A stretch of DNA of 25,017 bases, taken from contig JBGTIS010000374.1 in the NCBI GenBank assembly GCA_041745535.1, forward strand, positions 1 through 25,017. The letters run 5' to 3'. The stretch's first letter is position 1. Every line of letters starts with the position of its first letter. Below are positions 7,915 to 15,768 of this stretch, one piece after another. Below the pieces are notes generated by a model. The model ran no database searches. It had not been told where the DNA came from and was given only the letters and a program-made list of their open reading frames with translations. A program made the position numbers and the translations under genes. Origin of the DNA: JBGTIS01 sp041745535. GTDB lineage: Bacteria; Bacteroidota; Bacteroidia; Cytophagales; Cyclobacteriaceae.

Positions 7915-9843
7915 TTAGTAAATCAGTTCAAAAGCGCTTTGGTAAGCTTCGATATCAGTAATATAATCCAGCATCTGATGATAAAACGCGTTGCCACCCA
8001 GGGTGGCACTATCGCCCACCATCACCAGGCGTTTTCTGGCCCTGGTCATGGCTACGTTCATGCGGCGTGTATCGCTTAAAAAGCCAATTTCTCCTTTGTC
8101 GTTAGAACGCACCATGCTGATGTAGATAATATCTCTTTCCCTTCCCTGAAAAGCATCTACCGAGTCGATGGTAAGCTGGCTGGAAATCGCTGTCAAAGCT
8201 TCATAATCACCTAGTATTTCCGATAAAAACCGTACCTGCGCCCGATAAGGCGTAATAATGCCAATGGTAAGGTTTTCTGCCAAAATAGTTTCCGGGCTGA
8301 TTTCGGTTACCAGGTCGGATAAATGTTTCAGCAGTAACCTGCCTTCTTCTTCATTGTAGGTACTCAGACTTTCTTTTTCCAATTGTTCGGTATAACCACA
8401 GCCGGCCGTATCAATAAAAGTAACAGGAGGAATCTGAGGAGACAGCACTGCTGCACGTACCGAATCGGCTGCTTCCAACTCGTCACGATAAAAATAACTG
8501 GCAGAAAAACGCATAATTTTCTCATGCATTCGGTACTGGGTTTTCAGCATTACATCTACCGGCGTACCAGCTTTTTTCTTTTTTTCAATACATTTTTCAA
8601 ACAGGGTTTGGGCAAGGCCATTCCGGGCAGCCTCTATCGATTTAACCGTAGGCGGTAACTGGAAATGATCGCCGGCCATTACCACCCGATTGGCTTTCAA
8701 TACCGGAATCCAGCAGGCAGGTTCCAGTGCCTGCGAAGCTTCATCGATAAACACCGTTTTAAAGCTCATTCCCCTGATCAGGTTATTGGCCGCTCCTACC
8801 AGCGTGGTGGTAATAATGTCGGCCTTTGATAGTAAGTCGGCCACAATATAATCTTCCAGTTGCCGTGCATCTTCTCTGGCTTTTTTTGCTTCGGCCAGCA
8901 ACAATCGCCGTTGTTCGCGTTCAGCATATCCAAAGCTGCGTTTGTATTTCGATCCCATCTCACAGTACTCTTCTGCCTTCCGCTTTATCACCCGCAAATC
9001 TTTATAATAACTATGATTGGCAATCTGGGCATCCATGGTTTTGCTCAGGTTGCTCTCGGTAACCCGGGCCGGATGGCCGATGCGAATGACGCTAAGCCCC
9101 TGCTCCGACAGTTTTTCGGTGAGCAAATCGACGGCCGCATTGCTGGGGGCGCATACCAGCGCCTGTTTTTCCTGTTTCAGGGTTTGGTAAATCGCCTGCA
9201 CCAGGGTAGTAGTTTTTCCGGTACCGGGGGGGCCATGTACAATGGCCACATCCCGGGCACTGAGAATTTTGTTCAAAGCCTCATTCTGACTACCATTCAG
9301 GTGGGGTATGGTTGCAGGCTGGGTGTTAATAAATTCGGGTACATCGTTGCCAGAAAGAATTTCACGAAGGGCAATGATGCGCGCTTCGTGGGTATGAATC
9401 ACATTTTTCAACGCATTTTCCATTTCCCGGTAGCTTTGTTCGTCAAAAAGCAAATCTACACCCAGTTTTTCCTGCTCTGCCCAGTCGGGCAGTTCATCCA
9501 CATTCAGGGTAATGGCCATGGTATTTCCTTTTACTTCATTTACTACCCCAGAAAGTGTCAGATTCTGCTTTCCATTCGAATTGGCAAACAAGCTCACCAC
9601 TTTTCCCGACTGAAAAACGTGGGGCCTGTTCAGGGCTGTAGTTCTTTCAACTTTTACTACCAGTTTTTCGCCCATGTTAAAGTGCCGCCCGGCCAGCACC
9701 ACCGGATACCACGAAACCCCGTCTTTCTTTCTTTGTTCCAGCGAAGTATTCAGCACTTTCTGCCGGTAATATTCCATATCCGCTTTTTTCTCAATCTGTA
9801 GCAGATTCAAAACATGGCGCAACTCTTCCTGTACCTTCGTCAT
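7915..9843 (-). CDS. Superfamily 1 helicase, UPF1/IGHMBP2-like
   Basis: 642 residues. All SF1 helicase motifs are present: Q-motif region (LNGSQNEAL), Walker A GPPGTGKTT (K210), motif II VFIDEASQ, motif III GDHFQLPPT, motif IV TQYRMHEKIM, motif V DSVDAFQGRERDIIYISMVR, and motif VI NVAMTRARKRLVMVGD. An N-terminal beta region (about 45-120) matches the stalk/beta-barrel insertion of the UPF1-like (DNA2/NAM7) group. Likely a 5'-3' ATP-dependent RNA/DNA helicase of the cytoplasm; the substrate is not known for bacterial members. It is first in a probable operon with queA and has a good promoter motif 37 bases upstream of its start. The 313-codon plus-strand frame inside it is a shadow. Confidence 0.9.
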   Translation of the reverse strand: MTKVQEELRHVLNLLQIEKKADMEYYRQKVLNTSLEQRKKDGVSWYPVVLAGRHFNMGEKLVVKVERTTALNRPHVFQSGKVVSLFANSNGKQNLTLSGVVNEVKGNTMAITLNVDELPDWAEQEKLGVDLLFDEQSYREMENALKNVIHTHEARIIALREILSGNDVPEFINTQPATIPHLNGSQNEALNKILSARDVAIVHGPPGTGKTTTLVQAIYQTLKQEKQALVCAPSNAAVDLLTEKLSEQGLSVIRIGHPARVTESNLSKTMDAQIANHSYYKDLRVIKRKAEEYCEMGSKYKRSFGYAEREQRRLLLAEAKKAREDARQLEDYIVADLLSKADIITTTLVGAANNLIRGMSFKTVFIDEASQALEPACWIPVLKANRVVMAGDHFQLPPTVKSIEAARNGLAQTLFEKCIEKKKKAGTPVDVMLKTQYRMHEKIMRFSASYFYRDELEAADSVRAAVLSPQIPPVTFIDTAGCGYTEQLEKESLSTYNEEEGRLLLKHLSDLVTEISPETILAENLTIGIITPYRAQVRFLSEILGDYEALTAISSQLTIDSVDAFQGRERDIIYISMVRSNDKGEIGFLSDTRRMNVAMTRARKRLVMVGDSATLGGNAFYHQMLDYITDIEAYQSAFELIY

Positions 9844-9879
9844 TAATTGTGTATTTAAATTTTACTTTCAATACGATCG

Positions 9880-9887
9880 CAAAGATA
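9880..9887 (-). promoter_or_regulatory. Bacteroidota-type -7 element for helicase-queA
   Basis: On the minus strand it reads TATCTTTG followed by C, an exact match to TAnnTTTG. It is 37 bases before the helicase ATG. A TTAG about 21 bases further upstream is an imperfect -33 element (consensus TTTG/TTG). Confidence 0.5.
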
Positions 9888-10070
9888 CAAAGTTCTTTTC
9901 CTGCTGGCTAAGCATTGTTTTAAAGTAATTCCAGGGCAGATATAATAATTAAAAGGCGGAATTTGCAGGCAATACGCGCATCCGCATATTATTTTTTTCA
10001 GAATTTAAGTTATAAGTCCGGTTTGTGAAATGAAATATTTAAATTAGCAGGAAACTGGGAAATCATTTTT

Positions 10071-10649
10071 ATGAATTTTTTAGCGCATTTTTACCTTTCC
10101 GGGACCTCTCCTTCGCTGCTGACAGGCAATTTCCTGGGCGATTTTGTGAAGGGAAAGCGCTATCTGGAATATGATCCGCCCATCGCGAAAGGCATTGTGC
10201 TGCATCGGGAAATCGATAGTTTTACCGATGGACATGCGCTGGTGCACCAGAGCAAAAGCCGGTTGGTTCCTAAACATGGGCATTATGCAGGTGTGATTGT
10301 TGACATGTTTTATGACCATTTGCTTGCTGTTAACTGGGAAAAATATTCAACGGTTTCTCTTCCCCGGTTTGCGGGATTTTCCTATAAAGTACTTAACAGA
10401 AGCATTGATCTGCTGCCCACACAGGCCCAGCGTGTGGTGTATTACATGACCCGGCACAACTGGCTTTTGCAATATGCCGAACCGGCTGGCATTGCCCAGG
10501 CCCTGCGCGGCATAGCCCAGCGGACCAAGTTCGCTTCCAATATGGATCATGCTGCTGACGATTTGATACAGTACTATGCTGTATTTGAAAAAGAATTCGA
10601 AGCCTATTTTCCGCTGCTCATCCAGCATACCGAACCTTTCCGGCAATAA
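10071..10649 (+). CDS. acpH: ACP phosphodiesterase (acyl carrier protein hydrolyase)
   Basis: 192 residues, the usual length of AcpH. The enzyme removes 4'-phosphopantetheine from holo-ACP. The N-terminus MNFLAHFYLSG and the block GNFLGDFVKGK are diagnostic, followed by GIVLHREIDSFTD, a His/Asp-containing segment of HD-like metal-binding type, and GVIVDMFYDHLLA. The C-terminal half is helical. TAAATTAG at 10040-10047 is one base off the -7 consensus, 16 bases before the ATG start region, so a nearby promoter is possible. It is divergent from the helicase gene and followed by a terminator-like hairpin. Confidence 0.9.
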   Translation: MNFLAHFYLSGTSPSLLTGNFLGDFVKGKRYLEYDPPIAKGIVLHREIDSFTDGHALVHQSKSRLVPKHGHYAGVIVDMFYDHLLAVNWEKYSTVSLPRFAGFSYKVLNRSIDLLPTQAQRVVYYMTRHNWLLQYAEPAGIAQALRGIAQRTKFASNMDHAADDLIQYYAVFEKEFEAYFPLLIQHTEPFRQ

Positions 10650-10679
10650 AAAACCGCCTGAAGTTTTCCATAAGGATTT

Positions 10680-10699
10680 GAATCCTTCGGATTCTTTTT
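10680..10699 (+). terminator. Terminator after acpH, with an alternative upstream pairing
   Basis: GAATCC / GGATTC with a 3-base loop, followed by five T (10695-10699). The left arm can instead pair with AAGGATT at 10672-10678, giving AAGGATT / AATCCTT with a very tight loop, so two exclusive folds are possible. Confidence 0.6.
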
Positions 10700-10889
10700 A
10701 CATCCGGTTAAATCGAATCGTTATCATCGCGTTTTGTAGGCTACTTTTGCCTTTTATCACAATAATTATAACAACTAGGTAAGAAAACTTTTTTATAACC
10801 AGCGGAATTCATCGTTTCGCATCTATTTGTCACCCTATTTTCAGAAAAAGCTATACTTCAATAAAACCGGACACAATTTCTAAATTATT

Positions 10890-11882
10890 ATGAAAATATC
10901 TTTTTTCAGCGCCAAATCGTACGATAAGGAATTTATGATAAAGGCCAATGCGGCATATCAGTATGAACTTTCTTTTTTTGAAACCACCCTGAATGAAAAC
11001 ACCGCACTGCTGGCAGATGGTTCTGAGGTAGTTTGTGTGTTTGTGAATGACCAGCTGAATGCGGCAGTAATCCAGAAACTGGCCGACTTACAGGTTAAGC
11101 TCATTGCCCTGCGTTGTGCGGGATTTAATAATGTGGATCTGGAAGCTGCCCGGCAGGCGCAAATCAGGGTTGTGCGTGTGCCTGCTTATTCTCCCTATGC
11201 CGTAGCGGAACATGCCCTGGCCATGATACTTACCTTAAACAGGAAAACCCATCTGGCCTACGACCGGGTACGAACCGGCAATTTTTCTCTGGAAAGGTTA
11301 ATGGGGTTCGACCTGCATGGTACCACGGTGGGCGTAATTGGCACCGGAAAAATAGGGAGCATTTTCGCGGGTATTATGCAAGGCTTGGGTTGCCAGGTAA
11401 TTGCTTTTGACAAATTTCCCAACGACGAGCTCGCCAACAAGGGTGTAACCTATGTAGCGCTCACCGCATTACTGGAACAGGCTGATATTATATCATTGCA
11501 ATGTCCGCTTACCCAGGAATCTTACCACATGATTAATAAAAAAACCATTGCCCAAATGAAAGACGGTGTCATGCTGATTAACACCAGTAGGGGTGGCCTG
11601 ATGGATGCGAAAGCATTGATAAAGGGTTTAAAAAGCAGAAAAATTGGCTATCTGGGACTGGACGTATACGAGCAGGAAGAAAACTTATTTTTTGAAGACT
11701 GGTCGGGTGCTATCATTGAAGACGACGTAATTACGCGATTAATAACTTTTCCCAATGTACTAATTACCTCCCATCAGGCATTTTTTACCTCTAATGCCAT
11801 GCTTAATATCGCGGATACTACATTACAAAACATCTATGATTTCGAACATGGGACAGCACTGAAAAATGAGGTTATCATCTGA
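10890..11882 (+). CDS. ldhA: D-lactate dehydrogenase (2-hydroxyacid dehydrogenase family)
   Basis: 330 residues, almost the same length as E. coli LdhA. It reduces pyruvate to D-lactate with NADH in the cytoplasm. The Rossmann nucleotide-binding block is VGVIGTGKIGSIFA, followed by an acidic residue in AFDKFPN that favours NAD. Catalytic residues line up as R234 (INTSRGG), E263 (DVYEQEENLFFED) and H295 (TSHQAFFT). Substrate-side blocks RCAGFNNVD and PAYSPYAVAEHA are present. It is preceded by a 240-base gap containing the acpH terminator and stands alone. A related 2-hydroxyacid dehydrogenase activity cannot be excluded, but the FFED segment is characteristic of LdhA. Confidence 0.92.
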   Translation: MKISFFSAKSYDKEFMIKANAAYQYELSFFETTLNENTALLADGSEVVCVFVNDQLNAAVIQKLADLQVKLIALRCAGFNNVDLEAARQAQIRVVRVPAYSPYAVAEHALAMILTLNRKTHLAYDRVRTGNFSLERLMGFDLHGTTVGVIGTGKIGSIFAGIMQGLGCQVIAFDKFPNDELANKGVTYVALTALLEQADIISLQCPLTQESYHMINKKTIAQMKDGVMLINTSRGGLMDAKALIKGLKSRKIGYLGLDVYEQEENLFFEDWSGAIIEDDVITRLITFPNVLITSHQAFFTSNAMLNIADTTLQNIYDFEHGTALKNEVII

Positions 11883-11962
11883 TTATCAGCGTATTAATCT
11901 ATAACAAAGTAGGAAACATAAAAATATTTTGAAAAAATATAACTATTTAAATAATTTATTTT

Positions 11963-11970
11963 TATATTTG
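11963..11970 (+). promoter_or_regulatory. -7 promoter element of the 53-codon gene
   Basis: TATATTTG matches TAnnTTTG exactly and lies 30 bases before the ATG at 12001. The region upstream is very AT-rich. The nearest TTG is 31 bases upstream, farther than the usual spacing, so the -33 element is unclear. Confidence 0.5.
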
Positions 11971-12000
11971 TGTAATGTTTGACGAAAAATTTAATTTTTT

Positions 12001-12162
12001 ATGAGAAATATACACAAAATAGCCAAATTTGATAATGCCGCGGAACTTGCCAATACCATGCATCCAAAAGGCGTGCACCACACTGTATCGTTTGCGGAAT
12101 CATTTAATGATACCTGGACGCATATTAAAAATGAAATCAGAAAAAGTTATAAGCAATCGTAA
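12001..12162 (+). CDS. Small protein of unknown function (53 aa)
   Basis: ATG to TAA, 53 codons, beginning MRNIHKIAKFDNAAELAN and ending IRKSYKQS. Predicted soluble and helical at both ends, with a His-rich middle (MHPKGVHHTVSF). No signal peptide or membrane segment. I do not recognise a family. It has an exact -7 promoter motif 30 bases upstream and a 9-bp hairpin right after the stop, so it looks like an independent transcription unit. It lies between ldhA and the LacI-type regulator; nothing ties it to either. Confidence 0.55.
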   Translation: MRNIHKIAKFDNAAELANTMHPKGVHHTVSFAESFNDTWTHIKNEIRKSYKQS

Positions 12163-12172
12163 GCACATTTGG

Positions 12173-12204
12173 GAAGGAAAGTGAAAGCCATTCCCCTTTC
12201 CTTC
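12173..12204 (+). terminator. Hairpin after the 53-codon gene
   Basis: GAAGGAAAG / CTTTCCTTC, perfect 9-bp stem with a 14-base loop, extendable by G-T pairs. It starts 11 bases after the stop codon. Only a broken T run (TTC) follows, so efficiency is uncertain. Confidence 0.45.
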
Positions 12205-12331
12205 TTCATACGCTCCAACCCGTGTTTTTACCATGCTGTTTAGTGGCAGTTTGCATCGGGAAGCCACCGAACCCATCCTGATGGGCCGCGCTAAACAAAT
12301 ACCCCATACCTGTTGCGCAATAAAAATAGAA

Positions 12332-12339
12332 AATATTTG
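12332..12339 (+). promoter_or_regulatory. Possible promoter of the LacI-type regulator
   Basis: AATATTTG is one base off TAnnTTTG, with a TTG 16 bases upstream (12313-12315). It would give a leader of about 60 bases to the GTG start. Confidence 0.3.
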
Positions 12340-12406
12340 TTTTGTTAAACGATTAAGCATATATTGAAAAAAATTGCGCTCTGTATCAGATTTATTCAAG
12401 CCGACG

Positions 12407-13444
12407 GTGAAAAAGAAGGTTTCTTTAAAAGATATTGCCAATAAAGTTGGTGTATCCATTGCTCTGGTTTCCTATACTCTAAATAATAAGGAAAAAGAAG
12501 GCAGGGTAGGCAAGGAAATGGCAAAAAAAATCAGGCAGGTAGCCAAAGAACTGCAATACCGGCCCAATCATATTGCCAAGAGCCTGAAAAGTGGAAACAC
12601 ACAAACCATTGGTGTAATTGTAGCCGATATATCGAATCCGTTTTTTGCCCATATTGCCCGTGCTATCGAAGATGTTGCCAACAGCAAAGGATATACTGTA
12701 ATATTTGGCAGCTCTGACGAAAATATTGAAAAATCATCGGACCTGATCAAGGTATTGCAGGACCGGCAGGTAGATGGTTTTATCATCGCTCCATCGGAAG
12801 GCACAGAAGCGCAAATCCAATCTTTAGTAGACAGCAATATTCCTGTAGTAATTATCGACCGCCCTTTACCCGCCGTGCCTGTAAGTGCGGTAGTTACCGA
12901 CAACTATCAGGCAGTATACGGTGCCATACAACACCTTATTGATTTAGGAAATAAAAAAATAGGGATGCTGGCCATTGACACACAACTGAACCACATGAAA
13001 GAACGGATGAGAGGATACGAAGAGGTATTGAAAAATAATGGTATTGCTTACGACGAAAAATGGCTGAAGAAAGTAAAATATGAAACTATTAAGGAAGACG
13101 TAAATGCCGCCATCGAGGAACTGTCGCGTTCGAATATAGCGGTAGATGCCATTATGTTTGCTACCAATACATTGGCTATTAATGGCCTGAGGAAAATCAA
13201 CCAGTTAAACTTAAAAGTACCCGATGACCTGCGCATCATATGCTTTGACGAAAGTGAAGCGTTTGGCCTTTTTTACTGTCCGATGACGTATGTACGACAG
13301 CCTGTACAGGAATTTGGACATACCGCATTTAGTATGCTGTTTGAGCAAATCGAGAATGACGATACCCAAATGAAAGAACAAATGATCAAATCTGAACTGG
13401 TGGTACATCGGTCATGCGGAGCAGTACCAAAAGCAGAAATTTGA
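12407..13444 (+). CDS. LacI/GalR-family transcriptional regulator
   Basis: I choose GTG 12407 (345 aa, reading (M)KKKVSLKDIA), because LacI proteins start just before the HTH; an in-frame TTG at 12374 would add 11 residues. The DNA-binding headpiece VSLKDIANKVGVSIALVSYTL is followed by the hinge YRPNHIAKSLKSGNTQTIGV, then the two-lobed sugar-binding domain (ISNPFFAHIARAIED, DGFIIAPSE, VVIIDRP, FATNTLAINGL, CFDESEAF). It is a local repressor candidate for GH97, which starts 113 bases downstream on the same strand with an operator-like repeat over its promoter region. The effector is unknown, presumably a sugar released by the locus. Confidence 0.9.
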   Translation: MKKKVSLKDIANKVGVSIALVSYTLNNKEKEGRVGKEMAKKIRQVAKELQYRPNHIAKSLKSGNTQTIGVIVADISNPFFAHIARAIEDVANSKGYTVIFGSSDENIEKSSDLIKVLQDRQVDGFIIAPSEGTEAQIQSLVDSNIPVVIIDRPLPAVPVSAVVTDNYQAVYGAIQHLIDLGNKKIGMLAIDTQLNHMKERMRGYEEVLKNNGIAYDEKWLKKVKYETIKEDVNAAIEELSRSNIAVDAIMFATNTLAINGLRKINQLNLKVPDDLRIICFDESEAFGLFYCPMTYVRQPVQEFGHTAFSMLFEQIENDDTQMKEQMIKSELVVHRSCGAVPKAEI

Positions 13445-13522
13445 AGAATATCGCAAAAACTAAAAGGATGTACCATGGTTTAAAAAGGTTGTAATTTTTA
13501 GCAGTTTTAAACTTTTAAAAAG

Positions 13523-13546
13523 TGATTATCTTTACCATGATAACCA
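13523..13546. promoter_or_regulatory. Operator-like inverted repeat over the GH97 promoter region
   Basis: TGATTATC-N8-GATAACCA: arms match at 7 of 8 positions. The sequence TATCTTTA, one base off the -7 consensus, lies inside it at 13527-13534, and the GH97 ATG is 11 bases downstream of the repeat. Its core TTTACCATG recurs as TACCATG at 13471-13477. This is a good place for the adjacent LacI-type protein to bind, but this is inference. Confidence 0.4.
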
Positions 13547-13557
13547 TTTAAAGGACT

Positions 13558-15537
13558 ATGAAAAAAACAGGAACCTTCATTTTTTTCCTCTTAGCCTTCA
13601 ACACATTCGCTCAGAAAAACATACAGTTAAAATCACCTGATAAGAATCTTGAATTCACGTTCATGCTTACAGAAAAGGCGCCTGTCTACCGGCTGCTATA
13701 CCGGGGTATACCCCTGATTGATGATTCGGAACTCAGCCTTACTTTTAAAGAAAACGGAACATTCGCCAGCAATCTGAGCATGGCAAAACCACAATTCAAT
13801 ACGGTAGATGAGCAATACGAATTAGTTGTGGGCAAGGCTAAAACGATAAGAAACCATTACCGGGAAGTAATTATTCCTTTAACAGAAGAAAAAGAACCCA
13901 AACGACAAATCAATCTGGTGGTGCGTGCGTTTAACGATGGACTGGCTTTTCGTTATGAATTTCCTGAACAGCGTAACTGGACTTCTTATGAGCTGGTAAA
14001 TGAAAATTCCACTTTTCAACTCACCCAAAATCCAACCGTACATACCCTTTTTTGGGGCTATTTTAATAGTGATCATGAAGGACATTACCACACCTTACCC
14101 CTCAGCGAAGTAAAGGCCGACACCCTGATGGACATGCCTGCCTTGTTTGAATTCCCCAACAACATTTACATGGCCATTACCGAAGCCAGTTTGCGCGACT
14201 ATGCCGGCATGTATTTGAAAAAACATGAAGGTGTATTAACCAGTCAGCTTTCTCCGCTACCTGGCCAAACTGAAATCAAAGTAAAAGCCAACCTCCCCCA
14301 CCATACTCCCTGGCGGGTGATGCTCATCAGCAACCGGCTGGGCGCTTTGATTGAATCCAACATCCTCACAAATTTGAATGATCCTTCAGCCATTGAAGAC
14401 GTTTCGTGGATCAAACCCGGCAAAACCTCTTTCCACTGGTGGAATGGCGATATTACGCCAGACACTACCTTCGCGCCTGGCGTAAACTTTGTCACCAACA
14501 AATACTATATAGATTTTTGTGCCCGCAACCACATCGACTATCATGCGGTAATTGGGTATGGCGGCTTTGCCTGGTACCCTAACAACTGGCCAGGCTACGG
14601 AGCGCCAGGTACTTATTCGGACGTTACCAAAACGGTACCCAGCCTGGATATGCGGCAGGTTTGCGAATACGCGAAAGAAAAAGGCGTGGGCATTCATGTG
14701 TGGGTACACTGGCAGGCCCTTTATCCACAACTGGAAGAAGCCTTTACCCAATTTGAAAAATGGGGCATTAAAGGCATGATGGTGGATTTTCTGAATCGCG
14801 ACGATCAGATAATGGTGAATATCCAGGAAGAAATTCTGAAAAGTGCCGCCAAACATAAGCTCTATATTCAGTTTCATGGCGCCTACAAACCCACCGGATT
14901 AAACCGCACCTATCCGAACGAATTTACCCGCGAGGGCACCTACAATTATGAACAAAATAAATGGAGCGCCACACCCGTTAGCCCTGAGCATGACCTCGAT
15001 ATTGTATTTACCCGCCTGCTGGCTGGCGCCACCGATTATCACCTGGGGGGCTTCAGGGCGGTACCGACTTCTGAATTTAAAACCCATTATACCCGGCCTT
15101 TGATGGGTGGCACCCGGTGCCATATGCTGGCCATGTATGTGGTGCTGGAAAGCTACCTGAGCATGCTGTGCGATTATCCGGCCGCCTACGAAGGGCAACC
15201 CGGATTTGAGTTTCTTCAGCAGGTACCTACCGTATGGGACGAAACTGTGGTGCCCGACGCAAAACTGGGCGAGCATGTTACTATTGCCCGGCGAAAAGGG
15301 AAAAATTGGTATGTAGGGAGTTTAAACAACAGCACGGCCCGTTCCATTCAGGTTACATTCGATTTTTTAGAGAAAGGCCAGAACTATACCGCCAAACTTT
15401 TTACCGACGCGCCAGATGCCGCCCAACAGCCTAATCATCTCACCATTGCTTCCAAACCTATAAAAAAAGGTGATGAAATAACCATATCACTGGCCGCAGG
15501 CGGCGGCATGGTGATGCGAATTGTGCCGAGTAACTAG
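13558..15537 (+). CDS. GH97 glycoside hydrolase, retaining type (alpha-galactosidase-like)
   Basis: 659 residues with a signal peptide (KKTGTFIFFLLAFNTFAQ). Layout is that of GH97: N-terminal beta-sandwich (about 25-270), (beta/alpha)8 barrel (about 280-545), C-terminal beta domain. Barrel blocks seen: FHWWNGDI, GFAWYPNNWPG, GIHVWVHWQAL, KGMMVDFLNRDDQ, PNEFTREGTYNYEQNKWS, TRCHMLAMYVV. The Asp in MVDF (D410) is the nucleophile position of retaining GH97 members such as BT1871, absent from inverting SusB-type enzymes; E459 in REG is the likely acid/base. Alpha-galactosidase is the best guess, with other galacto- or arabinopyranosidases possible. RBS-like AAAGGA precedes the ATG. First gene of a formerly longer operon. 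Confidence 0.92.
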   Translation: MKKTGTFIFFLLAFNTFAQKNIQLKSPDKNLEFTFMLTEKAPVYRLLYRGIPLIDDSELSLTFKENGTFASNLSMAKPQFNTVDEQYELVVGKAKTIRNHYREVIIPLTEEKEPKRQINLVVRAFNDGLAFRYEFPEQRNWTSYELVNENSTFQLTQNPTVHTLFWGYFNSDHEGHYHTLPLSEVKADTLMDMPALFEFPNNIYMAITEASLRDYAGMYLKKHEGVLTSQLSPLPGQTEIKVKANLPHHTPWRVMLISNRLGALIESNILTNLNDPSAIEDVSWIKPGKTSFHWWNGDITPDTTFAPGVNFVTNKYYIDFCARNHIDYHAVIGYGGFAWYPNNWPGYGAPGTYSDVTKTVPSLDMRQVCEYAKEKGVGIHVWVHWQALYPQLEEAFTQFEKWGIKGMMVDFLNRDDQIMVNIQEEILKSAAKHKLYIQFHGAYKPTGLNRTYPNEFTREGTYNYEQNKWSATPVSPEHDLDIVFTRLLAGATDYHLGGFRAVPTSEFKTHYTRPLMGGTRCHMLAMYVVLESYLSMLCDYPAAYEGQPGFEFLQQVPTVWDETVVPDAKLGEHVTIARRKGKNWYVGSLNNSTARSIQVTFDFLEKGQNYTAKLFTDAPDAAQQPNHLTIASKPIKKGDEITISLAAGGGMVMRIVPSN

Positions 15538-15574
15538 CAAACAGAAACTCAATTATTATAAAAATCAAATCGGT

Positions 15575-15661
15575 ATGTCGAAAGCTTATTGCGCTTGTTT
15601 ATTGGTTTGGATTTCATGCTGTACCTCCTATAAGCATATCTTAGAACCTTATTATCTATAG
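15575..15661 (+). pseudogene. Relic lipoprotein signal peptide (28 codons)
   Basis: Begins MSKAYCACLLVWISCC and stops at TAG 15659-15661. A basic residue, a hydrophobic core and a lipobox-like LVWIS-C make it look like the start of an SPII lipoprotein, yet no body follows. It begins 37 bases after the GH97 stop, the usual spacing for the next gene of an operon. Read in the context of the deletions downstream, I infer that it is a gene whose body was deleted. A chance ORF cannot be excluded. Confidence 0.35.
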
Positions 15662-15768
15662 ATTTTTTGCAGGCTTTATTCAAGCTTTGGATTTGTCTCT
15701 ATTTAACATTCAGCACCATTATACAAGATAAATTCAACTTTAATACTGAGTACTAATAAAGATCAACT

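Noticed and set aside
8860..9801. 313-codon plus-strand frame inside the helicase gene
   Set aside because: Antisense to an unmistakable SF1 helicase; the translation shows no known motif and only reflects codon bias.
12232..12366. 44-codon ORF upstream of the LacI-type gene
   Set aside because: Ends just before the regulator, has no promoter of its own beyond the preceding hairpin, and the sequence has no recognisable features.
12055..13539. TACCATG recurring at 12055, 12229, 13471 and 13533 as a regulon motif
   Set aside because: The 7-mer also occurs, on either strand, inside unrelated coding regions (for example near 9508, 11318 and 16063), so recurrence alone is not evidence; only the palindrome context at 13523-13546 is kept.
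14386..14877. 163-codon minus-strand frame inside GH97
   Set aside because: Lies fully within the GH97 catalytic barrel coding region on the opposite strand.
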